Positions 37,687 to 47,020 of a stretch of 64,000 nucleotides of DNA are shown piece after piece (the stretch's first letter is position 1; the number at the start of each line of letters is the position of its first letter). Under the pieces are notes generated by a model. It made no database searches. It had not been told where the DNA came from and worked only from the letters and a program-made list of their open reading frames with translations. Source of the stretch: Nitrosomonas ureae (GTDB taxonomy: Bacteria > Pseudomonadota > Gammaproteobacteria > Burkholderiales > Nitrosomonadaceae); assembly GCF_900206265.1 (NCBI RefSeq), contig NZ_LT907782.1:620001-684000 (forward strand), given 5' to 3'. The position numbers were made by a program, and so were the translations under genes.

Positions 37687-38682
37687 TCAAATGAATTCAC
37701 GATTCCGCATTGCTTCACTGTTAATTATTCGAATCAGCTTCTCGGCATATTTGGGATCGGTAGCATAACCAGCTCGCTGCAAACCTGTTGCAAATCCAGC
37801 AAAATCAGGAGATTCTAAGACTTTTGCATAGCGCGGATTATCCAATAACAATCTAGCATAATCGTTAAACCCTTCCGCATAGGAGCTATAAGCACGAAAT
37901 TTATCTACGATCTTTTGTGGTATACCATTAATATATTCAGTAGTTACTTTCTCTACGGTGTCACCCTTCCAACTTGAGCCGGCTTTAATACCGAACAAAT
38001 TGTAGCTTGGGCTATTGTCATCACGACGAATCTCATGTTTGCCCCAACCACTCTCAAGGGCTGCCTGGGCCAGCATAAAATGAGAAGGAATACCCGTTGA
38101 TTGAGAGGCCGCCTTTGCATGTGGTAGAAGCGTATCGATAAAATCCATTGAGCGATTGAACGATTTCGTCAGCTGTGATTCAATTTGAATGGGCGTTATA
38201 AAAACTTCATTCGTTGAAGTCATTTGTTCTGCTTTCTTCGAATTATGCATGCTGGACCACAATTGGCCGGATATATCCTCGGGGTGTCCATTTTTTGGAG
38301 GTGATGGCGGATTAACGGCATTAATAGAAGACAAAATAGCATCGGCCTGACTTATCGAAGTCTGTGGTTCAATCGAACCCTCTGTTCTACCTAATTGCTT
38401 TACTAATATATTAGCGATACCAATTCCTTTGGTTGACAGATGCTGGGCAAGTTGTTGGTCATACATCTGTGTAAAAAACTGCGTTTGTTGACTATCAAAA
38501 ATTCCATCTTTAGGAGTCGCCTCCCGCATGCTTTTAAGTAACATATTCATAAACAGTGCTTCAAATTGCTGTGCCGCCTTATGCAGCGCCTGCTGCGGAT
38601 TCCGTTTTGCCATCAACTGCAAATCATCAATGCTTTTGGCATCGACTGCAAGCTTGCTTGAAATATCCGCTGATATCATCAT
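37687..38682 (-). CDS. flgJ: Flagellar rod-assembly protein and muramidase FlgJ
   Basis: The 331-residue protein has the N-terminal rod-capping domain (ALFMNMLLKSMREATPKDG, TQMYDQQLAQHLS) and a C-terminal glucosaminidase-type domain (LAQAALESGWGKHEI with the catalytic Glu, YNLFGIKAG, FRAYSSYAEGFNDYARLL). It caps the rod and opens peptidoglycan in the periplasm. This two-domain form is usual in Betaproteobacteria and Gammaproteobacteria. Confidence 0.95.
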   Translation of the reverse strand: MMISADISSKLAVDAKSIDDLQLMAKRNPQQALHKAAQQFEALFMNMLLKSMREATPKDGIFDSQQTQFFTQMYDQQLAQHLSTKGIGIANILVKQLGRTEGSIEPQTSISQADAILSSINAVNPPSPPKNGHPEDISGQLWSSMHNSKKAEQMTSTNEVFITPIQIESQLTKSFNRSMDFIDTLLPHAKAASQSTGIPSHFMLAQAALESGWGKHEIRRDDNSPSYNLFGIKAGSSWKGDTVEKVTTEYINGIPQKIVDKFRAYSSYAEGFNDYARLLLDNPRYAKVLESPDFAGFATGLQRAGYATDPKYAEKLIRIINSEAMRNREFI

Positions 38683-38696
38683 GTATATTTTCCGGG

Positions 38697-39806
38697 TTAA
38701 ATAATTTCCAAATCCGCACGCAACGAACCCGCGGCTTTTAGTGCTTGCAAAATGGACAATAAATCTTGTGTTGTTGCACCAATCGCTGTTAACGCTTTAA
38801 CAACTTCCCCAAGATCGGCTCCGTTTGGCAACAACATTAAATTTCCTTCGTCAGTACGTATCTCAACTTGAGACCGTTGTGTGACAACAGTTTCGCCCCG
38901 CTGTGCAAAAGGGCCTGGTTGGCTAATGACAGGCTCTGTATTAATAATGATTGATAAATTGCCATGCGCAATTGCGCTTGTTTCCAGCGTCACCGATTGA
39001 TTCATTACAATTGATCCGGTGCGGGAATTAACAATAACTTTTGCTGTTGCTTTAGCGGGAACTACATCCATGCTCTCAATCTGGGAAATAAACATGATTC
39101 TCTGGCTAGTATCAGCAGGCGCTTTCACTTGCACGACACGTCCATCAACCGCAACGGCAGAAGCCGGGTAAAATGAATTAATGGCATCTACGATTCGATT
39201 CACCGTTGTAAAGTCGGTTGAATTCAGCTCAAGATTAATGTAATCCCCCTGCCCTACAACCGTTGGAATCTCACGTTCGACTATACCTCCTCCGGTGATC
39301 CTTCCCACGCTGAGATGATTAACCTGCACACTGCTTCCTCCGGCAGCGGCGCCGATACCCCCTACCAAAACACTTCCTTGTGCCATTGCATAAACTTGAT
39401 TATCAGCTCCTTTTAGTGGAGTCATTAGCAACGTTCCGCCACGCAAGCTTTTTGCATTTCCCATGGACGATACCGTAACATCAATATGCTGCCCGGTTTT
39501 GGTAAATGCCGGCAGTGTTGCTGTCACCATTACAGCTGCAACATTTCGTAACTGTAAATTGGTTCCGGGCGGCAAATTAACACCTAGCTGACCCAACATA
39601 TTGATAATGCTTTGTACCGTAAATGGTGTCTGGGTAGTCATATCACCACTTCCATCTAAGCCGACTACTAACCCATAACCTATCAATTGATTGTTACGTA
39701 CTCCCTGAATCGATGCTAAATCCTTTATTCGATCCGCTAGACTTATGCCCGGCAGGAATAAGCATATCATCAGCAAACTTTGAATAATCATGTGCAAAAT
39801 TTTCAT
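38697..39806 (-). CDS. flgI: Flagellar P-ring protein FlgI
   Basis: The 369-residue periplasmic protein has a signal peptide ending near PGISLA and the family segments RIKDLASIQGVRNNQLIGYG and GLVVGLDGSGDMT. It ends with the typical ALKAAGSLRADLEII. It forms the P-ring around the rod in peptidoglycan. Confidence 0.97.
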   Translation of the reverse strand: MKILHMIIQSLLMICLFLPGISLADRIKDLASIQGVRNNQLIGYGLVVGLDGSGDMTTQTPFTVQSIINMLGQLGVNLPPGTNLQLRNVAAVMVTATLPAFTKTGQHIDVTVSSMGNAKSLRGGTLLMTPLKGADNQVYAMAQGSVLVGGIGAAAGGSSVQVNHLSVGRITGGGIVEREIPTVVGQGDYINLELNSTDFTTVNRIVDAINSFYPASAVAVDGRVVQVKAPADTSQRIMFISQIESMDVVPAKATAKVIVNSRTGSIVMNQSVTLETSAIAHGNLSIIINTEPVISQPGPFAQRGETVVTQRSQVEIRTDEGNLMLLPNGADLGEVVKALTAIGATTQDLLSILQALKAAGSLRADLEII

Positions 39807-39851
39807 AATGTTATGTACTTTTCAGAAAATCGAATATACGTATCAAAATAA

Positions 39852-40568
39852 TCAAAAAGGTGTCGCATTCAGAAAAAAGCGCGATAACCACCCCATCGTC
39901 TGAGCTTCATCAATATAGCCATTAGCTCGATATTCAATGCGCGCATCAGCTATCTGTGTCGATGATATGGTGTTTCCCATGACATGGATTGGATTGACCA
40001 CTCCAGAAAGCCTGATGAATTCTTGCCCTTGGTTTATACCAATCTGTTTTTCACCACTGACCACCAGATTTCCATTGGGCAATGCCTCAATCACTGTTAC
40101 TGTAATCGTTCCTTTAAAATCATTTTTGCTGGAACTCTCACCACCGCCATCAAAACTATTATTGGATTTAGCTTCAACAGTGGCGTGTTTTTTTAATAAA
40201 CCTAAAGGTATTCCAAGAAGACTGGGAACCGAGAAATCAATACTTCCTGAGCGATCTACATTACTTCCTGAGCTCTTACTTGCATTGGTTCGTTCATTCA
40301 AAGTAACAATGATCGTATCGCCAACACTTCTTGCGCGGCGATCTTCAAATAAAGGGGTATAACGAACACCATTCGTCGTACTATTTAGGGCTTGCAAAAT
40401 GGAGCCATTAGGCTGAATGACTGCCAAGCTTTGATGAGCTGGTCGTAAGGAATTAGGTTGATGAGTAACTGTTGATGGCGTGGTTGTACAACCCGATGCG
40501 AGCATAAAAAACATCAATATATACGCGAAAAGATATTTATTACCTATCAACGGCTGGCAGTTAACCAT
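39852..40568 (-). CDS. flgH: Flagellar L-ring lipoprotein FlgH
   Basis: The 238-residue protein has a lipoprotein signal with lipobox LASGC (Cys27) and the FlgH core: [36 protein letters not shown] and [15 protein letters not shown]. It builds the L-ring in the outer membrane. Its gene is 26 bases after flgG. Confidence 0.96.
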   Translation of the reverse strand: MVNCQPLIGNKYLFAYILMFFMLASGCTTTPSTVTHQPNSLRPAHQSLAVIQPNGSILQALNSTTNGVRYTPLFEDRRARSVGDTIIVTLNERTNASKSSGSNVDRSGSIDFSVPSLLGIPLGLLKKHATVEAKSNNSFDGGGESSSKNDFKGTITVTVIEALPNGNLVVSGEKQIGINQGQEFIRLSGVVNPIHVMGNTISSTQIADARIEYRANGYIDEAQTMGWLSRFFLNATPF

Positions 40569-40593
40569 TCCTATTACTCCCGTAATTAACCGA

Positions 40594-41376
40594 TTATAAT
40601 TGCGCTAGTTTTTGCAGCATTTGATCGGATGTCTCAATAGACTTGGAATTCATTTCATAAGCACGTTGCGTTTGAATCATATTAACCAATTCCTCCACTA
40701 CACTTACATTTGAAGTTTCAACGAATCCCTGATCCAGAATTCCCAATCCATTTGTCCCAGGCGCATTCTGATTGGGCGTCCCGCTGGATGCAGTTTCCAT
40801 ATAAAGGTTCTCGCCCATTTTCTGTAATCCGGATGGATTGATGAAGCTTGCCAATTGGATATTACCAAGTTGTATAGGTACATTAGAGCCGGGCACCGTT
40901 GCAGATACCGTGCCATCTCGCCCTACAGTCACAGTCTGAGTATTGGGTGGAACAACAATTGCCGGCTGTACCATATATCCGCTCGAGGTTACAAGTTGAC
41001 CATTAAGATCCAATTGAAATGCTCCATCACGAGTATAAGCAGTTGTACCATCAGGCATTAGCACCTGAAAAAAACCCAGCCCTCGGATTGCAACATCGCG
41101 CGGATTATCTGTCGGTTGTATTATTCCCTGGGTAAAAATACTTTCAGTTGCTACTGGTTTAACACCCGTGCCAAGCTGTAAACCAGAAGGTAATTGGGTT
41201 TGTTGCGAGGATTGAGCGCCGGGTTGTCGCAACGTTTGATACATTAAATCTTCAAACACTGCACGAGATCGCTTAAAACCATTGGTATTGACATTCGCCA
41301 AATTATTAGCAATCACATCCAATTTGGTTTGCTGTGCTTCTAAACCCGTTTTGGAAATCCATAATGAACGTATCAT
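40594..41376 (-). CDS. flgG: Distal rod protein FlgG
   Basis: The 260-residue protein has [20 protein letters not shown], the [19 protein letters not shown] motif, and the C-terminal [24 protein letters not shown]. Its size matches E. coli FlgG (260). It forms the distal rod. Confidence 0.98.
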   Translation of the reverse strand: MIRSLWISKTGLEAQQTKLDVIANNLANVNTNGFKRSRAVFEDLMYQTLRQPGAQSSQQTQLPSGLQLGTGVKPVATESIFTQGIIQPTDNPRDVAIRGLGFFQVLMPDGTTAYTRDGAFQLDLNGQLVTSSGYMVQPAIVVPPNTQTVTVGRDGTVSATVPGSNVPIQLGNIQLASFINPSGLQKMGENLYMETASSGTPNQNAPGTNGLGILDQGFVETSNVSVVEELVNMIQTQRAYEMNSKSIETSDQMLQKLAQL

Positions 41377-41403
41377 TTGATTAATCCCCTCAATTTACTG
41401 TTT

Positions 41404-42147
41404 CTAAGCTCTTACAAGCATAATTTGACTCGCCTGCTGTGCGTTGCGTTCTGCATTCTCCAGCATCTTCATTTGCATATCGAACTGACGAGCCAAAGCA
41501 ATCATGCTGACCATCTCATGCACGACATTCACATTACTGCCTTCCAGTGTTCCGTCGATCAGTCGAACTCTGGCATCAACAAGTGCCTCCTTACCGTCTT
41601 TCTGACGAAACAAACCATCGGCACCTTTTACAAGACTCTCCTCCGGAGGATTGACCAACTTAATTCGCCCGACAATAGCCACAGTATTTGGCAGCGCATT
41701 AAGCGGAACTGTTGATACGGTTCCATCCACACCGATGGTTATACGCGTTTCCGGTGGGACAGAAATAACCCCCGTGTCACCTTTAACTTTCAGGCCATTC
41801 TGGGTTAACAGCAAACCATTTGGACCGACTTGCAAACTGCCATTGCGGGTATACGCCTCTTCACCATTATCAAGCTGTACGGAAATCCAACCAGGACCAC
41901 GAATAGCGACATCAAGATCGCGCCCAGTTGTTTCTAATGGGCCGGTAGTGAAATCGGAACCTGTTGTTGAATCCACCACAAAAGCGCGGGTCGGCAATCC
42001 ATCGCCAAATAATGGAACCGCACGGAATGCATTGGTTTCAGACCGATAGCCCGTGGTTGATGCATTAGCGAGATTGTGTGCTACCGTCGCTTGTTGATTC
42101 AGCGTATGGTTTGCACCGGTCATTGATGTGTAAATAAGTCGATCCAT
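41404..42147 (-). CDS. flgF: Proximal rod protein FlgF
   Basis: The 247-residue protein has MDRLIYTSMTGANHTLNQQA, a NLANASTTGYRSE variant of the rod motif, and SNVNVVHEMVSMIALARQFD at the C-terminus. It forms the proximal rod with FlgB and FlgC. Confidence 0.97.
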   Translation of the reverse strand: MDRLIYTSMTGANHTLNQQATVAHNLANASTTGYRSETNAFRAVPLFGDGLPTRAFVVDSTTGSDFTTGPLETTGRDLDVAIRGPGWISVQLDNGEEAYTRNGSLQVGPNGLLLTQNGLKVKGDTGVISVPPETRITIGVDGTVSTVPLNALPNTVAIVGRIKLVNPPEESLVKGADGLFRQKDGKEALVDARVRLIDGTLEGSNVNVVHEMVSMIALARQFDMQMKMLENAERNAQQASQIMLVRA

Positions 42148-42177
42148 GGATTTCTACTCAACTTTCGTAAAAAAAAA

Positions 42178-43449
42178 CTAAAGATTAACCAATGTTTGCA
42201 AAATTGCATCCTGAGTTTCAATTGTCTTCGCATTCGCTTGATACATACGCTGAGCGGTAATCATTTTTACCAATTCAGAGGTTAAATCCACATTGGCGGA
42301 TTCAACGGCAGAAGCTTGCAGCACTCCTAACGTTCCTGAGTTGGGCTGTCCAACCAGTGGTTGGCCTGAACTGGGCGTTTCTATCCAACGACCATCACCA
42401 ATGGGATTGAGACCTTGTGGATTTACAAAACTGGCCAAGACAACTTGCCCCAGTGTTTTATTTTGTCCATTACTGTAATTTCCTTGAATTATTCCCTCAG
42501 GAGACGTTGTAAAACCAGCTAATCGACCCGATGCATATCCATCGCTCTGTGCCAAATTAATACCAAATTGAGAGCCAAATTGTGTCGCTGTAGTCAGATC
42601 CAAAGCGAAAACCAAAGGAGAGCCTGCTCCCAGTGTCGGATTGATGGTTGCCAAATCCACTGACACATTAAAAGGTGCGATCGGTGCAGTCAGAATTCCA
42701 TTATCGTCAAACGTTAAGGTCACTGCAGCAGCGCCGTCCAACGTAACGCCAATAGGGACGCCTGCCGGATCAATTGCGCCATCGACACTCGCATACATAT
42801 CCCATGTATTGGCTAATGCGCCCGATTTCTGAAAATAATAAGTAAACGCATGATCATTACCTAAGCTATCGAAAAACACTCCGGATCTTTTTTCATTAAA
42901 GCTCTGAGTATTATTCGCATCAAAAATAGCGACTGCAGGCGCATCAGCATTTGATGGCAAATTAAAACCCAGATTGAAAGTCGATGTGACTCTTGGAGAA
43001 ATATCGCTGGTATTCAATTGTAGATTGGTTGGCTGAGCGGTGTTTATATTGCCATCCGCATCGGGTGCATACCCGGTCAGATTTATTCCGCTCGCATCGG
43101 TGAGAAATCCATTTCCATCGAGACGGAATTGACCATTACGGCTATAACTAATCACACCGTTATCATTCATACGAAAAAAACCTTGGCCATTTATCGCGAT
43201 ATCCAATGGATTATTGGTTGGCGCAATATCCCCCTGGTTAAATAACTGCGCAACAGTAGCTACTCTCGCACCAATGCCCACTTGAGTGCGCGAAGAACCG
43301 GCTCCATCCAATGAATTTGCAAATATATCGGTAAATTGAGCTTGAGACTGTTTATACCCGACAGTATTTACATTGGCAATGTTATTACCCACTACATCCA
43401 GATTTGTCGATGCCGCGCTTAAACCACTTAAACCTTGTTGAAAACCCAT
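42178..43449 (-). CDS. flgE: Flagellar hook protein FlgE
   Basis: The 423-residue protein begins MGFQQGLSGLSAASTNLDVV with GNNIANVNTVGYKQSQAQF, has a large central D1/D2 region, and ends ANVDLTSELVKMITAQRMYQ. It polymerises into the hook. It is 13 bases after flgD, the hook cap gene. Confidence 0.97.
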   Translation of the reverse strand: MGFQQGLSGLSAASTNLDVVGNNIANVNTVGYKQSQAQFTDIFANSLDGAGSSRTQVGIGARVATVAQLFNQGDIAPTNNPLDIAINGQGFFRMNDNGVISYSRNGQFRLDGNGFLTDASGINLTGYAPDADGNINTAQPTNLQLNTSDISPRVTSTFNLGFNLPSNADAPAVAIFDANNTQSFNEKRSGVFFDSLGNDHAFTYYFQKSGALANTWDMYASVDGAIDPAGVPIGVTLDGAAAVTLTFDDNGILTAPIAPFNVSVDLATINPTLGAGSPLVFALDLTTATQFGSQFGINLAQSDGYASGRLAGFTTSPEGIIQGNYSNGQNKTLGQVVLASFVNPQGLNPIGDGRWIETPSSGQPLVGQPNSGTLGVLQASAVESANVDLTSELVKMITAQRMYQANAKTIETQDAILQTLVNL

Positions 43450-43462
43450 CTTGCTCTCCTAA

Positions 43463-44131
43463 TCAAAATACCTGTTTAACGTCAGATAAACTGACTAATC
43501 CCAACGCTTTACCCATATCGAGAAAAGTACCCAGTTCTCCATGGGAAACGCTATTTACCGTTCCAAATGAAAGCGTATTGACTTTTACGTCCTTATCACC
43601 CTGTTTTGCAGTAACCTCAAAACTATAATCACCCGCGGCTGCTTGAGTGCCGCTGTCTGTTTCGCCATCCCAAGCAATAGTACTGACGCCTGCCGGTTGC
43701 ACACCCAATTCCATTTTTCTAATTGCAATACCCAAGCTATCGAATATCGTTACAGTTGCTTGATCGACCGATTGAGCTAATTCAATTCCGGCTATAGCGC
43801 CTTCTCCTTCAAGAGTAATGGATTTGCCGGGAACATAAGCGCTATGTCCAATCATTTCCAATGCTTCGATCGATCGGCCATCATCAGCGCTGGAAACCAA
43901 TTGCTGCAGTGTTGTGTTTAATTTATCGATACCTGTCACCGTGCTGATTTGCGCCAACTGACTAGTCACTTCTGCATTGTCTAATGGTTTGAGTGGGTCT
44001 TGATTTTTCATTTGGGTAATCAGAAGCTTCAAAAAACGATCCTGAGGGTTTTCGGCATCCTTCTTAGTTTTGATACCTGCTGTGGTTCCCGCCGAAATTG
44101 ATTGCGAATCGGCTGCTTGAACTGAAGTCAT
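43463..44131 (-). CDS. flgD: Flagellar hook-capping protein FlgD
   Basis: The 222-residue protein has the N-terminal DRFLKLLITQMKNQDPLKPL motif, NAEVTSQLAQISTVTGI and a C-terminal FlgD Ig-like/Tudor domain with WDGETDSGTQAAAGDYSFEV. It caps the growing hook and is exported. Confidence 0.97.
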   Translation of the reverse strand: MTSVQAADSQSISAGTTAGIKTKKDAENPQDRFLKLLITQMKNQDPLKPLDNAEVTSQLAQISTVTGIDKLNTTLQQLVSSADDGRSIEALEMIGHSAYVPGKSITLEGEGAIAGIELAQSVDQATVTIFDSLGIAIRKMELGVQPAGVSTIAWDGETDSGTQAAAGDYSFEVTAKQGDKDVKVNTLSFGTVNSVSHGELGTFLDMGKALGLVSLSDVKQVF

Positions 44132-44142
44132 GGAATGCTCCT

Positions 44143-44547
44143 TTATTGACCGAGGGTCAGGGTTTTTTGTAACAGAGACTTAGTAGTGTTCATCATATCG
44201 ACACTATTCTGATACGAGCGTGAGGCCGACATCATATTGACCATTTCATCGACGACATTGACATTTGGCATCGTCACATAACCGCTTGTATTCGCAAATG
44301 GATGATTGGGTTCAAATACTTGCCGCATCGGCGATGGATCATGAATAACGCCCGCAACCTTAACACCCGCAGCACCATTAGCATCCGCACGCAATGTGCT
44401 GAAAACCACTTGACGTCCACGATATGGTTCTCCAGTCGAACTGGTAACACTATCCGCATTCGAAAGATTGCTCGCCACCACATTCAAACGCTGCGACTGC
44501 GCGGACATGGCCGAGCTAGCTATACCAAACACATTAAATAATGACAT
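44143..44547 (-). CDS. flgC: Proximal rod protein FlgC
   Basis: The 134-residue protein has [39 protein letters not shown] and the C-terminal [20 protein letters not shown]. The length matches the family. It begins three bases after flgB ends. Confidence 0.97.
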   Translation of the reverse strand: MSLFNVFGIASSAMSAQSQRLNVVASNLSNADSVTSSTGEPYRGRQVVFSTLRADANGAAGVKVAGVIHDPSPMRQVFEPNHPFANTSGYVTMPNVNVVDEMVNMMSASRSYQNSVDMMNTTKSLLQKTLTLGQ

Positions 44548-44550
44548 TTT

Positions 44551-44961
44551 TTATCTCTCCTGCAATGCTAATGATATATTTTTAAGCTCATTACTTAAGA
44601 AAGTGATGCTCGCATCGTACTTGATTGCATTATCAGCAAATCGGGTGCGTTCCATATCCATATCAACCGTATTTCCATCTGCGCTAGGTTGCAAAGGAAC
44701 GCGATATAGAATGTTATCTCCGAATAATCCAGGCACAGATGAATTAATATGCATTAACGATGTCGTATTAAGGCTTACTTTTTTCAGGCTTGGGGTAGAA
44801 GAAAGTTTTTCATGAAGCATACTGGCAAAGTCAATATCTTTTGCCTTAAAATTAGGGGTATCAGCATTAGCCACATTGCTTGAAAGTAATTCTTGCCTCG
44901 CAACCCTTAAGCTTAACGCAGTGTGGTGATAATTTAATTCTTTATCAAGTTTATTAATCAT
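44551..44961 (-). CDS. flgB: Proximal rod protein FlgB
   Basis: The 136-residue protein has the FlgB segments ALSLRVARQELLSSNVANAD and TPNFKAKDIDFASML, then TVDMDMERTRFADNAIKYDAS. It is the first gene of the flgBCDEFGHIJKL unit. A candidate sigma-54 promoter lies about 50 bases upstream. Confidence 0.96.
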   Translation of the reverse strand: MINKLDKELNYHHTALSLRVARQELLSSNVANADTPNFKAKDIDFASMLHEKLSSTPSLKKVSLNTTSLMHINSSVPGLFGDNILYRVPLQPSADGNTVDMDMERTRFADNAIKYDASITFLSNELKNISLALQER

Positions 44962-45000
44962 CTTCTATATTGCCTTAATCAAATAATTTTCTATTCATCA

Positions 45001-45021
45001 TTTAGCATTTAGCATTTAGCA
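45001..45021. repeat. Three tandem TTTAGCA repeats upstream of flgB
   Basis: TTTAGCA occurs three times without interruption. The last copies overlap the -12 part of the candidate sigma-54 promoter on the other strand, so a change in copy number would leave the -24/-12 pair intact but move it relative to flgB. Confidence 0.8.
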
Positions 45022-45026
45022 TGCCA
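45011..45026 (-). promoter_or_regulatory. Candidate sigma-54 promoter for the flgB operon
   Basis: On the minus strand TGGCATGCTAAATGCT matches the sigma-54 consensus TGGCACGN4TTGCW at all but two positions, with the GG and GC elements correctly spaced. Transcription would start near 45000, about 40 bases before the flgB start. Confidence 0.5.
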
Positions 45027-45159
45027 ACTATAGTAAATGCTCGGATTGATAGGCGAAGCAACAATAAAGACAAGAAATAGAGGTTATCTTTGAGCATGAA
45101 TCCATTTGCAATTGCTTAATATACGGATATAGCGGCAATAATTGCCGGCATCGGCAAAA

Positions 45160-45909
45160 ATGAATGATCCAGCAAATAAAAAAATTATGATACGTTACTC
45201 AATATTAATCCTTTGCCCAATCATCGTGGTACTTGCTTCTTTTACGCCGGCACTTGCGTCTCGGCACAAAAATATTCCCCCTAGACAAGAAATATCTCTG
45301 ATAAATAATGCAATTGAAAATTTTCTCTACAGCAACACAGCTAGCTTGCCCGGTCACGTCACTGTAAATATAAGTCAAATTGACAGACACCTGGTATTAC
45401 CGGAGTGTCCGCAGTTAGAACCTTTTATTCCGGTAGGAAACCGTTTATGGGGAAAAACTTCTATTGGTGTCCGTTGTAATAGCGGGATTGCAACCTGGAC
45501 CATCTACGTGCAAGCAGAGATAAATGTGATGTCGAATGTGTTACATACCGCTCGACCTATCGCTACCGGACAAATAATCACCAATGAGGATATTGCGCCT
45601 CAGAATACCAATCTGACACAATTACCCGAAGGCATACTCACCGATGCTTCGCTAATAGTGGGTAAAGTTGCCGCAACTAATTTACCAGCCGGTCAACCCT
45701 TACGTCCGCAAATGCTACGGGCTCCCTATGTAATCTTACGGGGACAAACCGTCAGTTTAGTCGTTCAAGGCCGCGGATTTAATATTCAATCTGAGGGACA
45801 AGCATTAGCTGATGCGGCTGATGGGCAGGTGATTCAAGTTCGCAATAAATCAGGACGAATCGTCAGCGGATTAGCCCGTCCCAATTCAATTGTTGAAATA
45901 AAACCATAG
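45160..45909 (+). CDS. flgA: Flagellar P-ring assembly chaperone FlgA
   Basis: The protein of about 249 residues has an N-terminal signal segment (YSILILCPIIVVLASFTPALA) and a C-terminal SAF/ChapFlgA domain: ATGQIITNEDIAPQNTNL, LPAGQPLRPQMLRAPYVI and GQTVSLVVQGRGFNIQSEG. It helps FlgI form the P-ring in the periplasm. ATG at 45160 was chosen; ATG at 45187 is also possible, and TTG at 45142 is unlikely. It is divergent from flgB. No flgM follows. Confidence 0.92.
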   Translation: MNDPANKKIMIRYSILILCPIIVVLASFTPALASRHKNIPPRQEISLINNAIENFLYSNTASLPGHVTVNISQIDRHLVLPECPQLEPFIPVGNRLWGKTSIGVRCNSGIATWTIYVQAEINVMSNVLHTARPIATGQIITNEDIAPQNTNLTQLPEGILTDASLIVGKVAATNLPAGQPLRPQMLRAPYVILRGQTVSLVVQGRGFNIQSEGQALADAADGQVIQVRNKSGRIVSGLARPNSIVEIKP

Positions 45910-46034
45910 CTTATACCCAACAGAATAATTCCCCTGCAGTCGCTAACCACTAAAAATTAATACCGTATTAATACTTAAATCAGATTTATAATCATTAATG
46001 ACATCGCAAAACAATTAACAAATTATTTTTTACT

Positions 46035-46313
46035 GTGATAAACATAAACCATACGCTTGAAATCAAAAAAATTCTGACCGATACTTTAGGATTGGACAAA
46101 CGGCTCGATGCAATGGGGTCGGATGTAATATTACTCGGCAATATTCCTGAGCTTGATTCAGTTGCAATTGTTACGATCATTTTGGCTTTAGAGCAAAAAT
46201 TTTCTATCTCAATAAAGGATGACGAAATTAGTGCCAAAACTTTTGAGAAGCTTAGTTCATTGGCTAACTTTGTAGAAATAAAACTGGCTGAAAAGAACAG
46301 GCAATTAGCCTGA
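46035..46313 (+). CDS. Stand-alone acyl carrier protein, exosortase-locus type
   Basis: The ~92-residue protein has the phosphopantetheine site ELDSVAIVTIILALEQKF (Ser in the DSV motif) and the phrasing VDTLGL-type start and DDEISAKTFEKLSSLANFVE seen in acyl carrier proteins of PEP-CTERM/exosortase polysaccharide loci. It would carry an acyl group for an envelope or polysaccharide modification. The only upstream start is a GTG with no clear ribosome-binding site, so the start is uncertain. No ketosynthase or exosortase gene is nearby. Confidence 0.82.
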   Translation: MININHTLEIKKILTDTLGLDKRLDAMGSDVILLGNIPELDSVAIVTIILALEQKFSISIKDDEISAKTFEKLSSLANFVEIKLAEKNRQLA

Positions 46314-46409
46314 ATCTACCCTCAAATACCGGCACACTACCGATTGTGTTCTGATTCAATTCATGCATAATCACTTTTAATACAATCAAAATCATCATGG
46401 AGCATAGCA

Positions 46410-46778
46410 TTGAAATTACACCCTGCTCATTTCTCTCATCAATATATTTTCACTGGGTACGGTGACGAATATGTGGAAATCAATCAAATTCGATATGAAA
46501 AAAATTTGATTGTATTACCGAGCCAGCTAATTGAAAACTGGCCGGTTATTTCGATTTCCGAGCTAGAGATACAGCATTTTGAAAATCTGTTACCTCATAC
46601 ACCAGAAATAGTTGTTCTAGGCACAGGTATCTCGCATCAATTCCCGCACTATTCATTGCTGGATCAAATGGCTAAAATGGGTATTGGAATTGAGATTATG
46701 GACACAAAAGCTTGCTGCCGGACCTATAATATTTTAGTTGAAGAAGGACGGCACGTCGCAGCGGCTCTGTTTATATAA
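46410..46778 (+). CDS. Mth938-like domain protein (DUF498)
   Basis: The 122-residue protein has the Mth938 fold signatures FTGYGDEYVEIN, ENLLPHTPEIVVLGTGISHQFP and IGIEIMDTKACCRTYNILVEEGR. The nearest known relative in eukaryotes is NDUFAF3, a complex I assembly factor; bacterial function is unknown. It starts at TTG (46410), with GGAG eight bases upstream. Confidence 0.85.
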   Translation: MKLHPAHFSHQYIFTGYGDEYVEINQIRYEKNLIVLPSQLIENWPVISISELEIQHFENLLPHTPEIVVLGTGISHQFPHYSLLDQMAKMGIGIEIMDTKACCRTYNILVEEGRHVAAALFI

Positions 46779-47020
46779 AACTGCAGCGATGCAAGGGAAC
46801 ACCCGCTATCCTGAACGACATCAAAATACCAAAAAGGAAGCATTCTCAGACTCACGGTATAGATATTCATAGTAAGACTATGTTGCGCAAACAACTGCGT
46901 CACAACAAGATGCCGCAATTCCCGTCAATTCTAGACTCTGCCCGATTGGCAAGGAAGTAGCAGTAGCGCTACTTACTGGGCACGAGCGCCAGGTGAATTG
47001 AACAAACCATCAAACTATCA

